Virus record (IMG/VR): IMGVR_UViG_3300030109_000996
Span: 1-22,169 of that record
Reading direction: 5' to 3' (one strand)
Source of the DNA: a virus
Length of the DNA: 22,169 nucleotides
Shown: piece by piece, positions 7,687 through 13,860 of the stretch
How positions within the stretch are numbered: position 1 is the stretch's first letter
Layout of the letters: each line of letters begins with the position of its first letter
Made by a program: the position numbers and the translations under genes
The notes under the pieces: generated by a model
Seen by the model: only the letters and a program-made list of their open reading frames with translations
Database searches by the model: none
Told to the model about the DNA's origin: nothing

Positions 7687-7707
7687 TTTTTTTTGTAGCT
7701 TTATAAA
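7687..7707 (+). promoter_or_regulatory. Promoter-like T8-GTAGCTTTATAAA before the replication operon
   Basis: Eight T, then GTAGCTTTATAAA, then ATG at 7708. It differs from the motif before ninG at one base in the core (TAACTTTA against TAGCTTTA). Its place directly after a terminator supports a role in starting the next transcript, with little or no leader. Confidence 0.55.
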
Positions 7708-7833
7708 ATGAGAACAAATTATTCACATCAAACAAAAGACACTTTACTATTAGAATATAGTTATAGAGTCGAAGCATTATTAAATAAAATAAAACAATTA
7801 GAAAATCAATTAAATTATGAAAGGAAAAATTAA
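7708..7833 (+). CDS. Small helical protein (41 aa)
   Basis: The first ATG after the promoter motif gives MRTNYSHQTKDTLLLEYSYR and then a Leu/Lys/Gln helix (VEALLNKIKQLENQLNYERK) with heptad-like leucines. It ends 17 bases inside the next gene, so the two are probably coupled. The good spacing from the promoter makes it likely to be a real gene. Function not recognised; it may be a small regulatory or coiled-coil protein. Confidence 0.5.
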   Translation: MRTNYSHQTKDTLLLEYSYRVEALLNKIKQLENQLNYERKN

Positions 7834-8167
7834 ATTTATTCAAGAAAAAGGAGAATGGTCTAATAGTTCAGGCACATTCAATAAGTATCAAGTTCAATTC
7901 GATGATGGTAAAATTTTTCAATTTCTTGCAAAAGGACCTTTTAAAAAAGAGGTAGGTCAAGAGGTTGAATACGAAATTACGAATCAACAATATGGAACTG
8001 CAAAGCTTATTTATAATAAACCTCAACATACACCAAGTAAAGATCAGACAATATCTAAATTAGCGTGTTTAAAGGCTGCTGCTGAATTTAATGCAGGAAG
8101 ACCTCAATCAGACAGAGTTAGTGTAGTAGAAGATGCTAAACATTTCTATAATTGGATAATAAGTTAA
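7817..8167 (+). CDS. OB-fold-like DNA metabolism protein
   Basis: 116 aa. The first 65 residues (MKGKIKFIQEKGEWSNSSGT, then KYQVQFDDGKIFQFLAKG and VGQEVEYEIT) read as a five-strand small beta-barrel like nucleic-acid-binding OB folds. After a linker (QHTPSKDQ) comes a helical segment, ISKLACLKAAAEFNAGR, and a C-terminal VSVVEDAKHFYNWI. This 'LKAA.E ... A..FY.WI' end is common in phage single-strand-binding or replication accessory proteins. It lies with a DUF3127 SSB-like gene and a replicative ATPase, which agrees. No catalytic motif is present. Confidence is limited to fold and context. Confidence 0.55.
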   Translation: MKGKIKFIQEKGEWSNSSGTFNKYQVQFDDGKIFQFLAKGPFKKEVGQEVEYEITNQQYGTAKLIYNKPQHTPSKDQTISKLACLKAAAEFNAGRPQSDRVSVVEDAKHFYNWIIS

Positions 8168-8170
8168 GTT

Positions 8171-8398
8171 ATGGTAATAAACAATGAAATATTCGAAAGC
8201 TACCGAAAGGAAGTTAAACGAATAGATAACGCTATGCGATTGTTAGTTAAACATAAATATAAGATTATTGATTTAGAAAATCAACTTATACATAGTGGAA
8301 ACATAGACAATTTAAAAGCAAGAGTAAATTATAAGAGAGTGCCAAAACACTCAAAAGTATATTTAAAAACTAATAAAAATGAACAAAATGTCAATTAA
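8171..8398 (+). CDS. Small basic hypothetical protein (75 aa)
   Basis: Starts 3 bases after the preceding stop; ends inside the next gene with a 20-base overlap. The sequence is helical and basic (ESYRKEVKRIDNAMRLLVKH, then ENQLIHSG, then a Lys/Arg-rich tail RVNYKRVPKHSKVYLKTNKN). It could bind nucleic acid because of its charge and place between two OB-fold-like genes, but no family was recognised. Confidence 0.55.
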   Translation: MVINNEIFESYRKEVKRIDNAMRLLVKHKYKIIDLENQLIHSGNIDNLKARVNYKRVPKHSKVYLKTNKNEQNVN

Positions 8399-8720
8399 AG
8401 GAAAAGTAAAAAAAATTACAGAATTAGAAGAAAAAGGAAATTTTAGAGTAAGAAAGTTAATTATTGAAACAATGGATAAATATCCACAAATTGTAGCTTT
8501 AGATTTTACACAAAACAACGTTGGTCTTTTAGATGATCCTGTTTGTAAAGTTGGTAATAGTGTAGAAGTATTTTACAATGTAAGAGGAAGAGAATGGACT
8601 AATGCTAACAACCAAGTTTTATATTTTACTACTTTACAAGGATGGAGAGTCAGAGAGTATAAAGAAGAAGTTGCGGTTGAGGCACAGTCTCCTGATAGAG
8701 AAGATGATTTACCATTTTAA
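8379..8720 (+). CDS. DUF3127 SSB-like OB-fold protein
   Basis: 113 aa (ATG 8388 is an equally possible start). Seen: SIKGKVKKITELEEKG, RVRKLIIETMDKYPQIVALD, VCKVGNSVEVFYNVRGREW, YFTTLQGWRV, then an acidic tail ending DREDDLPF. The barrel and 'W....' motifs fit DUF3127, a Bacteroidota family, and the DDLPF end is the same kind of acidic tip by which bacterial SSB recruits replication and repair proteins. It probably coats single-stranded phage DNA during replication and recombination, in partnership with the ATPase next door and the RecE-like nuclease further on. Confidence 0.75.
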   Translation: MNKMSIKGKVKKITELEEKGNFRVRKLIIETMDKYPQIVALDFTQNNVGLLDDPVCKVGNSVEVFYNVRGREWTNANNQVLYFTTLQGWRVREYKEEVAVEAQSPDREDDLPF

Positions 8721-8726
8721 TTATAT

Positions 8727-8751
8727 GGGGGTTTAATTACCCCCTTTTTTT
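8727..8751 (+). terminator. Terminator-like hairpin abutting the next start codon
   Basis: GGGGGT (8727-8732) pairs with ACCCCC (8739-8744) around TTAATT, followed by seven T that end at 8751. The ATG of the ATPase gene begins at 8752. The shape is that of an intrinsic terminator, but no separate promoter fits between it and the gene, so it may work as an attenuator or be read through. Confidence 0.75.
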
Positions 8752-9660
8752 ATGCTTATAAATTATACAGAACATATAGATAAACTAAACGATTTTCGTA
8801 AAGGTAAAGTACAAGAAGCGTTAAAGTTGGGACATAAAGAAATTGATTCATCTTTTAGGTTTGTAGCCGGAAATATGAATTTTATTCTTGGCCATAATAA
8901 TGTTGGTAAGACACACTTTACTTTTTATCTTATGTTACTATACTCATTAAAACATAATATTAGATGGTTAGTTTTTAGTTCAGAAAATGATCCTGTGCAA
9001 CTTATAAAAAAATTAATAGAATTTATAGAGGGGAAACCAATAAACAAAATAGAAGAAGCAGACTACGAAAAATCAAAAGAATTTATATATAATCATTTTA
9101 AGTTTGTAGATATAAATAGACAATACACGTATAAACAACTTTTAAAGTTAGCCATAAAAGTTAAAGATGCTTGGAATTATCATGGTTTACTTATAGATCC
9201 TATAAACTCATTAAAAAAAGATTTAAGGAATACAAATGGTTATGAATATTCTTACACACAGTTAACTGATATACGTATTTTTTGCAAAACATATAATATA
9301 TCTACATGGATATGTGCGCATGCAGTAACAGAAGCTTTACGTAGGAAACATTCACCTAATCACGAGTATGGTGGCCATGTACCGCCACCTACAATAGGAG
9401 ATAGTGAAGGTGGAGCAGTTAATGGAAATAGATGTGATGATTTTCTTATAGTCCATCGTTATATTGCAAGTCCTGATTCGTGGATGTATACAAGACTTTT
9501 TGTAGCAAAAGTGAAAGAAATGTCTTTGGGATATAAACCGACAAGTCACGAATCACCTATATTATTCAAATCAATACTAAATAATGTGGGATTTCAAATA
9601 GGTGGTAAAAATTTAATAAAGTATAGAACTAAGAAACAATTAACTATTGACAACACTTGA
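8752..9660 (+). CDS. DnaB/RecA-fold replicative helicase-like ATPase
   Basis: 302 aa. Walker A GHNNVGKT (47-54), the SSEND strand end (76-80, in the place of the DnaB catalytic Glu region), Walker B GLLIDPINSL (145-154, Asp149), a sensor-like TWICAHAVTEA (His190), and GDSEGGAVNGNRCDDFLIVHR, which resembles the DnaB/Twinkle loop. There is no N-terminal DnaB domain or primase domain: it is the RecA-like motor with a short lead (NYTEHIDKLNDFRKGKVQEA). It probably unwinds or loads on DNA at the phage fork. An in-frame TAA at 8734 and the lack of other starts force the ATG at 8752. Overlaps the next gene by 14 bases. Confidence 0.78.
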   Translation: MLINYTEHIDKLNDFRKGKVQEALKLGHKEIDSSFRFVAGNMNFILGHNNVGKTHFTFYLMLLYSLKHNIRWLVFSSENDPVQLIKKLIEFIEGKPINKIEEADYEKSKEFIYNHFKFVDINRQYTYKQLLKLAIKVKDAWNYHGLLIDPINSLKKDLRNTNGYEYSYTQLTDIRIFCKTYNISTWICAHAVTEALRRKHSPNHEYGGHVPPPTIGDSEGGAVNGNRCDDFLIVHRYIASPDSWMYTRLFVAKVKEMSLGYKPTSHESPILFKSILNNVGFQIGGKNLIKYRTKKQLTIDNT

Positions 9661-10147
9661 GAAAATAGCTAAAAAACATAAAGTGTGGATTAATACTGTA
9701 ATTTCCTTTGGCTGTGATCCTAATATAGCCGAAGACATAGTACAAGAAGCTTATATAAAAATAAATAAATTAATAAAAAACGGCTTAGATATAAGTTATG
9801 GCAACGATATAAATTATTTTTATGTATATAAAACTTTGAAAACATTATACGGTGATTTATTAAGAAAAAATAAAAAAATAAAAAAAGTAAATATAGATGC
9901 TCTAAATAAATATATAATAATTGAAGAAGAAGAACAAAAAAAAGATATAGATGTTACAAAAAAAATGCAAGAATTAAGTAAAGTTTTAGATTCAATTTAT
10001 TGGTATGATCGTAAAGTTTTTGAAATAATTTCAAGCGGTGTAACAATTGCTGAGCTATCACGAAAAACAAATATAACATATGCATCATTATATAACACAT
10101 ATAGAAATGTAAAAAACATAATCAAACAAAATATAGAATGGGATTAG
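9647..10147 (+). CDS. Sigma-70-like (ECF-type) phage transcription factor
   Basis: 166 aa. TTG 9647 is the first possible start after an in-frame TAA at 9641 and gives MTTLEKIAKKHKVWINTV; GTG 9683 is the only near alternative. Region 2-like: WINTVISFGCDPNIAEDIVQ then EAYIKINKL (14-42). An Asp/Lys-rich spacer precedes region 4-like LDSIYWYDRKVFEIISSGVT, then IAELSRKTNITYASLYNTYR (about 114-153), a helix-turn-helix. It could direct host RNA polymerase to phage promoters such as the ACGTTATA motifs before the structural genes; that link is inference. Sequence is divergent, so a general DNA-binding role cannot be excluded. Confidence 0.65.
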   Translation: MTTLEKIAKKHKVWINTVISFGCDPNIAEDIVQEAYIKINKLIKNGLDISYGNDINYFYVYKTLKTLYGDLLRKNKKIKKVNIDALNKYIIIEEEEQKKDIDVTKKMQELSKVLDSIYWYDRKVFEIISSGVTIAELSRKTNITYASLYNTYRNVKNIIKQNIEWD

Positions 10148-10290
10148 GAACATTATTAGAAAAAATTATAAACGTAGTGACATTAGGCTACGGTAAACGT
10201 ATAGCTACGTGGGTAGCAAGAAAATTTGGCAAAGATGATTGCGGATGTGATAAACGAAAAGATAAAGCAAATAAAGTTAAGTTGTGGTAG
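10138..10290 (+). CDS. Small CxC phage protein (50 aa)
   Basis: ATG overlaps the end of the sigma-like gene by 10 bases. Sequence: an amphipathic N-terminal helix (MGLGTLLEKIINVVTLGYGK), then WVARKFGKDDCGCDKRKDKA with Cys35 and Cys37. The 'CGCD.R...' motif recurs in small Bacteroidota phage proteins I have seen. Overlaps the following GTG-start gene by 7 bases. May be a membrane-associated or metal-binding peptide; function unknown. Confidence 0.6.
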   Translation: MGLGTLLEKIINVVTLGYGKRIATWVARKFGKDDCGCDKRKDKANKVKLW

Positions 10291-10475
10291 AAGAAGACTT
10301 AGAACAATGGTTAGAGTTTGTAAATAGACCAAGACAACATGAACTAAATAAAGAGCAAATTGATCTTGTATGTAATTTACATGCTAAATATTATAAGCAC
10401 GCTTTTAAAAGACCTTGTACTTGTAATGGATCTATATATAGAATGTGGATAAAAGATTTAAATAAATTAGTTTAA
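10284..10475 (+). CDS. Small CxC phage protein (63 aa), GTG start
   Basis: GTG at 10284 is the only plausible start that covers the conserved part: MVEEDLEQWLEFVNRPRQHE, LNKEQIDLVCNLHAKYYKH, then PCTCNGSIYRMWIKDLNKL with Cys45 and Cys47. The sequence is compact and predicted helical. It follows another CxC microprotein directly, so the two may share a partner or metal. It is the last gene of its operon, since a promoter-like region follows. Confidence 0.55.
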   Translation: MVEEDLEQWLEFVNRPRQHELNKEQIDLVCNLHAKYYKHAFKRPCTCNGSIYRMWIKDLNKLV

Positions 10476-10482
10476 AAACATA

Positions 10483-10527
10483 AAAATATTTTTTTTATTA
10501 ACAAATGTTTACTATATTGCAGTATAA
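10483..10527 (+). promoter_or_regulatory. Promoter region before gene 10544
   Basis: A T8 run (10491-10498 area) and ATTAAC, then about 15 bases on a TATATTGC core at 10513-10520, close to the flavobacterial -7 consensus TAnnTTTG. The ATG at 10544 would leave a leader of about 17 bases. The gap 10476-10543 has no ORF. Confidence 0.45.
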
Positions 10528-10543
10528 TTAATAACAAAACAAA

Positions 10544-10723
10544 ATGAAAACACTTATAGATGAATTAGTAATTTTAGACGATTGTGTAGTAACAGGCACA
10601 TTTGCTTGGAGGTCAACTATTGACCCTTATTGGAAGCCAATGGTATGGAACGAGACTTTTGAATGTTGGACTAAGAATTACTGTGGGACTTACACAACTA
10701 TTGATGGATGGATAAAAAAATAG
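10544..10723 (+). CDS. Small Trp/Cys-rich protein (59 aa)
   Basis: First ATG after a promoter-like region. Sequence MKTLIDELVILDDCVVTGTF, then AWRSTIDPYWKPMVWNETFE and CWTKNYCGTYTTIDGWIKK; five Trp and three Cys in 59 residues. Overlaps the next gene by 16 bases. First gene in a transcription unit that continues with nucleotide metabolism, so it may be expressed early. No family recognised. Confidence 0.55.
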   Translation: MKTLIDELVILDDCVVTGTFAWRSTIDPYWKPMVWNETFECWTKNYCGTYTTIDGWIKK

Positions 10724-11001
10724 ACAACCTTAAAGACTTAGAGATTTGGTCTGATCTAAATTTCTTAACTTCTATTGTCAAAAAACAAATAGACAAAAAG
10801 AAAACTGAGAATTTAGAAAAGATGTCAGAATCATTAGTTAGGGTTGTTTTTTATTTTCAGGAATATTCAAACAACATAAGATTATATAAAAAAGCTTTAA
10901 CAGACTATAGACTACAAAAAAACAGAGCTATAGAAAGAGCAAGAAAAGTTGAAAAAGAAAATGAAAAAATACGAAAACAAAATAAAAGCAACAGCATTTA
11001 G
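10708..11001 (+). CDS. Coiled-coil hypothetical protein (97 aa)
   Basis: ATG 10708 lies in the end of the previous gene. The protein is Lys/Glu-rich and helical: DLNFLTSIVKKQIDKKKTEN, VRVVFYFQEYSNNIRLYKKA, then a long basic helix (DYRLQKNRAIERARKVEKEN). No signal or catalytic motif. The 3' part overlaps a 29-aa membrane peptide gene in another frame. Function unknown. Confidence 0.6.
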   Translation: MDKKIDNLKDLEIWSDLNFLTSIVKKQIDKKKTENLEKMSESLVRVVFYFQEYSNNIRLYKKALTDYRLQKNRAIERARKVEKENEKIRKQNKSNSI

Positions 11002-11050
11002 TTATTTAGGCTTAATACTAACATTGTTGTATATTTTATTTACAAACTAA
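10961..11050 (+). CDS. 29-aa single-TM microprotein
   Basis: ATG inside the previous gene in a different frame. Basic lead MKKYENKIKATAFSYL, then a hydrophobic helix GLILTLLYILFTN to a TAA at 11048. A positive-then-hydrophobic layout with the stop just before the next gene (13 bases) fits a small inner-membrane peptide. The overlap is 41 bases. Could also be chance in AT-rich DNA. Confidence 0.4.
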   Translation: MKKYENKIKATAFSYLGLILTLLYILFTN

Positions 11051-11062
11051 ATACGAATCAAA

Positions 11063-11338
11063 ATGGATAATAATAATATTTTGCTTAAAGCAAACGATAT
11101 AGTATTTAAAAGAAAAGAAGAAAAAAAACGCATGTATGGTCCTTTTTCAGAAAGTATGGATCACGCGGCGTGTATAGCTTCAACTATATTAAAAAAAAAT
11201 ATAACAACACAAGATATGTATATTTGCATGACAGCTTTAAAACTATCAAGACAAATGCATAAGCACAAAGAAGATAATTTATTAGATGCCATTGCTTATT
11301 TAGCAGGATTAAATGATTACAATGAAAACAATATTTAA
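11063..11338 (+). CDS. DUF6378-like phage protein
   Basis: 91 aa. Seen: ANDIVFKRKEEKKRMYGPFS (the 'YG.F' motif), then ESMDHAACIASTILKKN, ITTQDMYICMTALKLSRQMH, and KEDNLLDAIAYLAGL. The 'K..R....D...D..AY' end is the hallmark of small helical phage proteins such as DUF6378, which I link by general form to MazG-type all-alpha proteins. It comes just before a hydroxymethylase-like enzyme and a MazG-like enzyme, so a role with nucleotides is possible. No catalytic acidic cluster is clear enough to name a reaction. Confidence 0.6.
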   Translation: MDNNNILLKANDIVFKRKEEKKRMYGPFSESMDHAACIASTILKKNITTQDMYICMTALKLSRQMHKHKEDNLLDAIAYLAGLNDYNENNI

Positions 11339-11978
11339 AAATGCTGAAGAGGTGTTTACACATTATTATAAGCTAATAAACACAAAAGGTTTAGAATATT
11401 GCAATACTAAAGCTTTATTTAATGTAGGTTTTACAATTAAAAATCCTTTACAAAATAGTATAAAAAATAAAGAACGTAATTGGAAATATAATTACGCTGA
11501 GGCAGAGTGGCAATGGTATTTATCAGGTGATCGTAATATAAACAAGTTAGATCAGTTATATGGTAAAGTTCCTAAAATATGGAAATTAATGGCAGATGAA
11601 AAAGGTAATGTTAATTCTAATTACGGTTGGCAATGGCAACGTAAAAAACAAATAGATTATATTGTAAATAAACTAAAACAAAATAATAATACAAGACATG
11701 CTGCAATAAGTATATATGATTGTAAAGAACATAGTTGTTATACAAAAGATACACCTTGTACTTATGCAATACAATTTTATATATTAAACAACAAACTAAA
11801 CATGTCTGTACTAATGAGATCTAATGATTTATGGTATGGCTTCTGTAATGATCAGTATTGTTTTAGTAAACTTCAACAATTAATAGCAAATAAAACAAAT
11901 AAAAAAGTGGGTACATATTACCATTTTGCGCATAACTTACACTTATATAATAACTTTTTAAATAATAACAATGTTTGA
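11322..11978 (+). CDS. Thymidylate-synthase-fold enzyme, dCMP hydroxymethylase-like
   Basis: 218 aa from ATG 11322 (ATG 11313 adds three residues). Seen: ALFNVGFTIKNPL, EAEWQWYLSGDRNI, TRHAAISIYD, TPCTYAIQFYI with the nucleophile Cys146, MRSNDLWYGFCNDQ (Arg166, Ser167, Asp169, Asp177) and HNLHLYNN (His207, Tyr209). By chance the numbering equals that of E. coli ThyA. Position 177, Asn in dUMP-using synthases, is Asp, as in T4-type dCMP hydroxymethylase, where that Asp favours cytosine. It probably uses methylene-tetrahydrofolate to make 5-hydroxymethyl-dCMP. A dUMP-modifying activity is possible. Shorter than ThyA (264) and T4 gp42 (246). Confidence 0.75.
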   Translation: MKTIFKNAEEVFTHYYKLINTKGLEYCNTKALFNVGFTIKNPLQNSIKNKERNWKYNYAEAEWQWYLSGDRNINKLDQLYGKVPKIWKLMADEKGNVNSNYGWQWQRKKQIDYIVNKLKQNNNTRHAAISIYDCKEHSCYTKDTPCTYAIQFYILNNKLNMSVLMRSNDLWYGFCNDQYCFSKLQQLIANKTNKKVGTYYHFAHNLHLYNNFLNNNNV

Positions 11979-12255
11979 ATTAATACGCCAATGGGCAGAA
12001 CAAAAAAAAATACTAGAACACGGTGACAGTAAAACACAATATATAAAGTTACAAGAAGAATCAGGTGAATTAGCCGAGGCAATACTAACTAATAACAAAG
12101 AGGAAATAAAAGACGCTATAGGTGATATGGTTGTTGTATTAACTTCATTAAGTTATTTTAGTGGTTTTACAATAGAAGAAGCAATTGAATCAGCTTATAA
12201 CGAAATAAAAAATAGAGAGGGTAAAATAATCAATAACACATTTGTAAAAAATTAA
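11971..12255 (+). CDS. MazG-like nucleotide pyrophosphohydrolase
   Basis: 94 aa, all-alpha. Metal-binding motif: LQEESGELAEAI (Glu29, Glu30, Glu33) and EIKDAIGDMVVVL (Glu45, Asp48, Asp52), the EExxE...ExxD layout of MazG/dUTPase-like enzymes. It cleaves a nucleoside triphosphate to the monophosphate and pyrophosphate. It overlaps the hydroxymethylase-like gene by 8 bases, so dCTP is an attractive substrate: it would remove dCTP and supply dCMP. Other uses of phage MazG (ppGpp or dNTP balance) remain open. Fold assignment is strong, substrate is inferred. Confidence 0.85.
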   Translation: MFELIRQWAEQKKILEHGDSKTQYIKLQEESGELAEAILTNNKEEIKDAIGDMVVVLTSLSYFSGFTIEEAIESAYNEIKNREGKIINNTFVKN

Positions 12256-12257
12256 AT

Positions 12258-13283
12258 ATGAAAATAGTATCTAAAAAACCATCATGGAAACACATAACTT
12301 TTAAAACACCAAAAATAGGTTTTAGCGAATGGGCTAAAAACGGCGTAACAATTAGGATAAAAGATGATGAGTATATTTTTAGATCACCTGATGAAATACA
12401 TCAATTAAATGTTTGTATAAATCCTTCTTTTCACGGTAATAACTCTTGCTACATAACAGTAGCGGAATTAAAAAGCATATATGAAAAAAGTAAAAGAAAA
12501 GAAACTATTAAACTTTTAAATGGTCAACTATACGACAAAGATGAGTTATTAAGCAAAATGTATAATGATACGTTTTACTATGGTGAATTAGGTAAATACG
12601 CTTTAAGTTCTTCAGCTATAAAGTATTTATTAGATTCTCCTAAAAGCTACGCAAGAAGTTTAAATTTTTCAAAAGATTCTTCAGCTTTTAAAATGGGTAG
12701 GTTAATACATTTAGCAGCGTTAGAGCCTGATAAGTTAGAATCACTATGTCATATAGTAGAGGTACAATCAGCGGTTACAAAAAAATATAAAGACAAAGTA
12801 AAAGAAGTAGGAAGTAATCAATTTGTGTTTACAAGAAAGGAATACGATAAAGCAATGTATTCGGTAGATGCCTTATTGCAAAATGATATATGGCAGCAAT
12901 TAACATACGGTGCGGCTTTAGAACAACCGGGGTTTGACATAGTTAACGGTTATCCATTTAGAGCTAAGGCTGATATACTCGGAGCAGATTATGTTGCTGA
13001 TTTAAAAACAACAAATGACCTGAAAGGCTTTCCTTATAGTGCTCGTAAATACTCGTACGATGTACAAGTGTATTTATATTGTGAAATATTTAAAATATCT
13101 TATGATAAATTCTTTTTCTTTGTTATTGATAAATCTTCGGGGGATTTAGGTTATTACGACGTAAGTGAAGAATTTTATAACTCAGGTAAAAATAAAGTGG
13201 AGTATGCTCTAAAAATATATGAAACATTTTTTGTAAAGCAAGAGCAAGAATTAAATGAATATATAATTAAAGGAACATTATGA
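12258..13283 (+). CDS. RecE/ExoVIII-like PD-(D/E)XK nuclease
   Basis: 341 aa. N-terminal 100 residues are not recognised. Then SSSAIKYLLDSPKSYAR, KMGRLIHLAALEPDKL (His151, Glu156), and the nuclease core: FRAKADIL (Asp239), YVADLKTT (Asp248, Lys250), YDVQVYLY (Gln270, Tyr274). This is the order of motifs in the RecE/DUF3799 exonuclease family, which resects 5' ends to start recombination. No RecT-like annealing protein was seen; the SSB-like and NinG proteins may work with it. Overlaps the next gene by 4 bases. Confidence 0.8.
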   Translation: MKIVSKKPSWKHITFKTPKIGFSEWAKNGVTIRIKDDEYIFRSPDEIHQLNVCINPSFHGNNSCYITVAELKSIYEKSKRKETIKLLNGQLYDKDELLSKMYNDTFYYGELGKYALSSSAIKYLLDSPKSYARSLNFSKDSSAFKMGRLIHLAALEPDKLESLCHIVEVQSAVTKKYKDKVKEVGSNQFVFTRKEYDKAMYSVDALLQNDIWQQLTYGAALEQPGFDIVNGYPFRAKADILGADYVADLKTTNDLKGFPYSARKYSYDVQVYLYCEIFKISYDKFFFFVIDKSSGDLGYYDVSEEFYNSGKNKVEYALKIYETFFVKQEQELNEYIIKGTL

Positions 13284-13711
13284 CAGAAGCGATAAAAATA
13301 GCAAAATACATTAAGGAAATATCTAATATAGATCCATTTAAAAATACTCGTAAAAGAAAATACATAGAAATAAGATCATTACTTACATTTATGTTAAGAC
13401 ACCATTGCGGTATGAAATTTAAAGAAATAAAAGGATTCTACGAAAAGCATGGTAAATCATACGACCACGCAACAGCTATATATAGCTTAAAGGCTTATGA
13501 AACACATAGAAGATACAACCCTTTATTAGATAAGTATTTTGATTTAACTTTGCTAAAATTAAAAGACAAATCAAGATTACAAAAAGCTTTAATAAACCAC
13601 ATAATAGATAACACACTTGAAAAAGATTTAAAAAAGGTATTAAAATTAGTAGACACTTTACCTCAAAAAATTAATGATAGTAAAGATCATATAATAGCGG
13701 GAACAGAATGA
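13280..13711 (+). CDS. DnaA domain IV-like DNA-binding protein
   Basis: 143 aa. Residues 19-75 match the DnaA C-terminal DNA-binding domain: RKRKYIEIRSLLTFMLR, KFKEIKGFYEKHGKS, then the signature YDHATAIYSL (His63, Thr65). There is no AAA+ ATPase part. The remaining C-terminal half is helical and Lys/Leu-rich. It could bind phage or host DnaA boxes, as an origin-recognition protein that works with the helicase-like ATPase, or as a competitor of host DnaA. 4-base overlaps on both sides put it in the replication operon. Confidence 0.78.
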   Translation: MTEAIKIAKYIKEISNIDPFKNTRKRKYIEIRSLLTFMLRHHCGMKFKEIKGFYEKHGKSYDHATAIYSLKAYETHRRYNPLLDKYFDLTLLKLKDKSRLQKALINHIIDNTLEKDLKKVLKLVDTLPQKINDSKDHIIAGTE

Positions 13712-13827
13712 AACAAAAAAAGTTTACAACAATACAAAGAATAAAAAGATTAGAGAATATAGTAAGCCAAATCTATATGAGTGTAGAGGTAATTAAAAAG
13801 CAGCTTGATAAAAAAGAAGAAGATTAA
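13708..13827 (+). CDS. Small coiled-coil protein (39 aa)
   Basis: ATGA overlap with the DnaA-like gene. Sequence MKQKKFTTIQRIKRLENIVS, then QIYMSVEVIKKQLDKKEED: one amphipathic helix with regularly spaced Ile/Leu/Val. Short 'TT.QRI.RLE' proteins at this place are familiar from Bacteroidota phages. Stop is at the edge of the promoter before the terminase genes. Function unknown; last gene of the replication operon. Confidence 0.55.
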   Translation: MKQKKFTTIQRIKRLENIVSQIYMSVEVIKKQLDKKEED

Positions 13828-13840
13828 CGTTATATATTTG
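13825..13840 (+). promoter_or_regulatory. Late-type promoter before the terminase genes
   Basis: TAACGTTATATATTTG, which contains a perfect flavobacterial -7 core TATATTTG (13833-13840) and shares ACGTTATA with the sites at 15351 and 21798. The ATG of the next gene is 21 bases downstream, a normal short leader. Confidence 0.6.
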
Positions 13841-13860
13841 AATAATCAAAGTTTTTCAAA

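Noticed and set aside
10444-10452. Perfect DnaA-box TGTGGATAA (also looser matches at 5625-5633 and 7719-7727)
   Set aside because: In AT-rich DNA a few such 9-mers are expected by chance, and they are scattered, not clustered; the DnaA-like protein alone is not enough to claim an origin.
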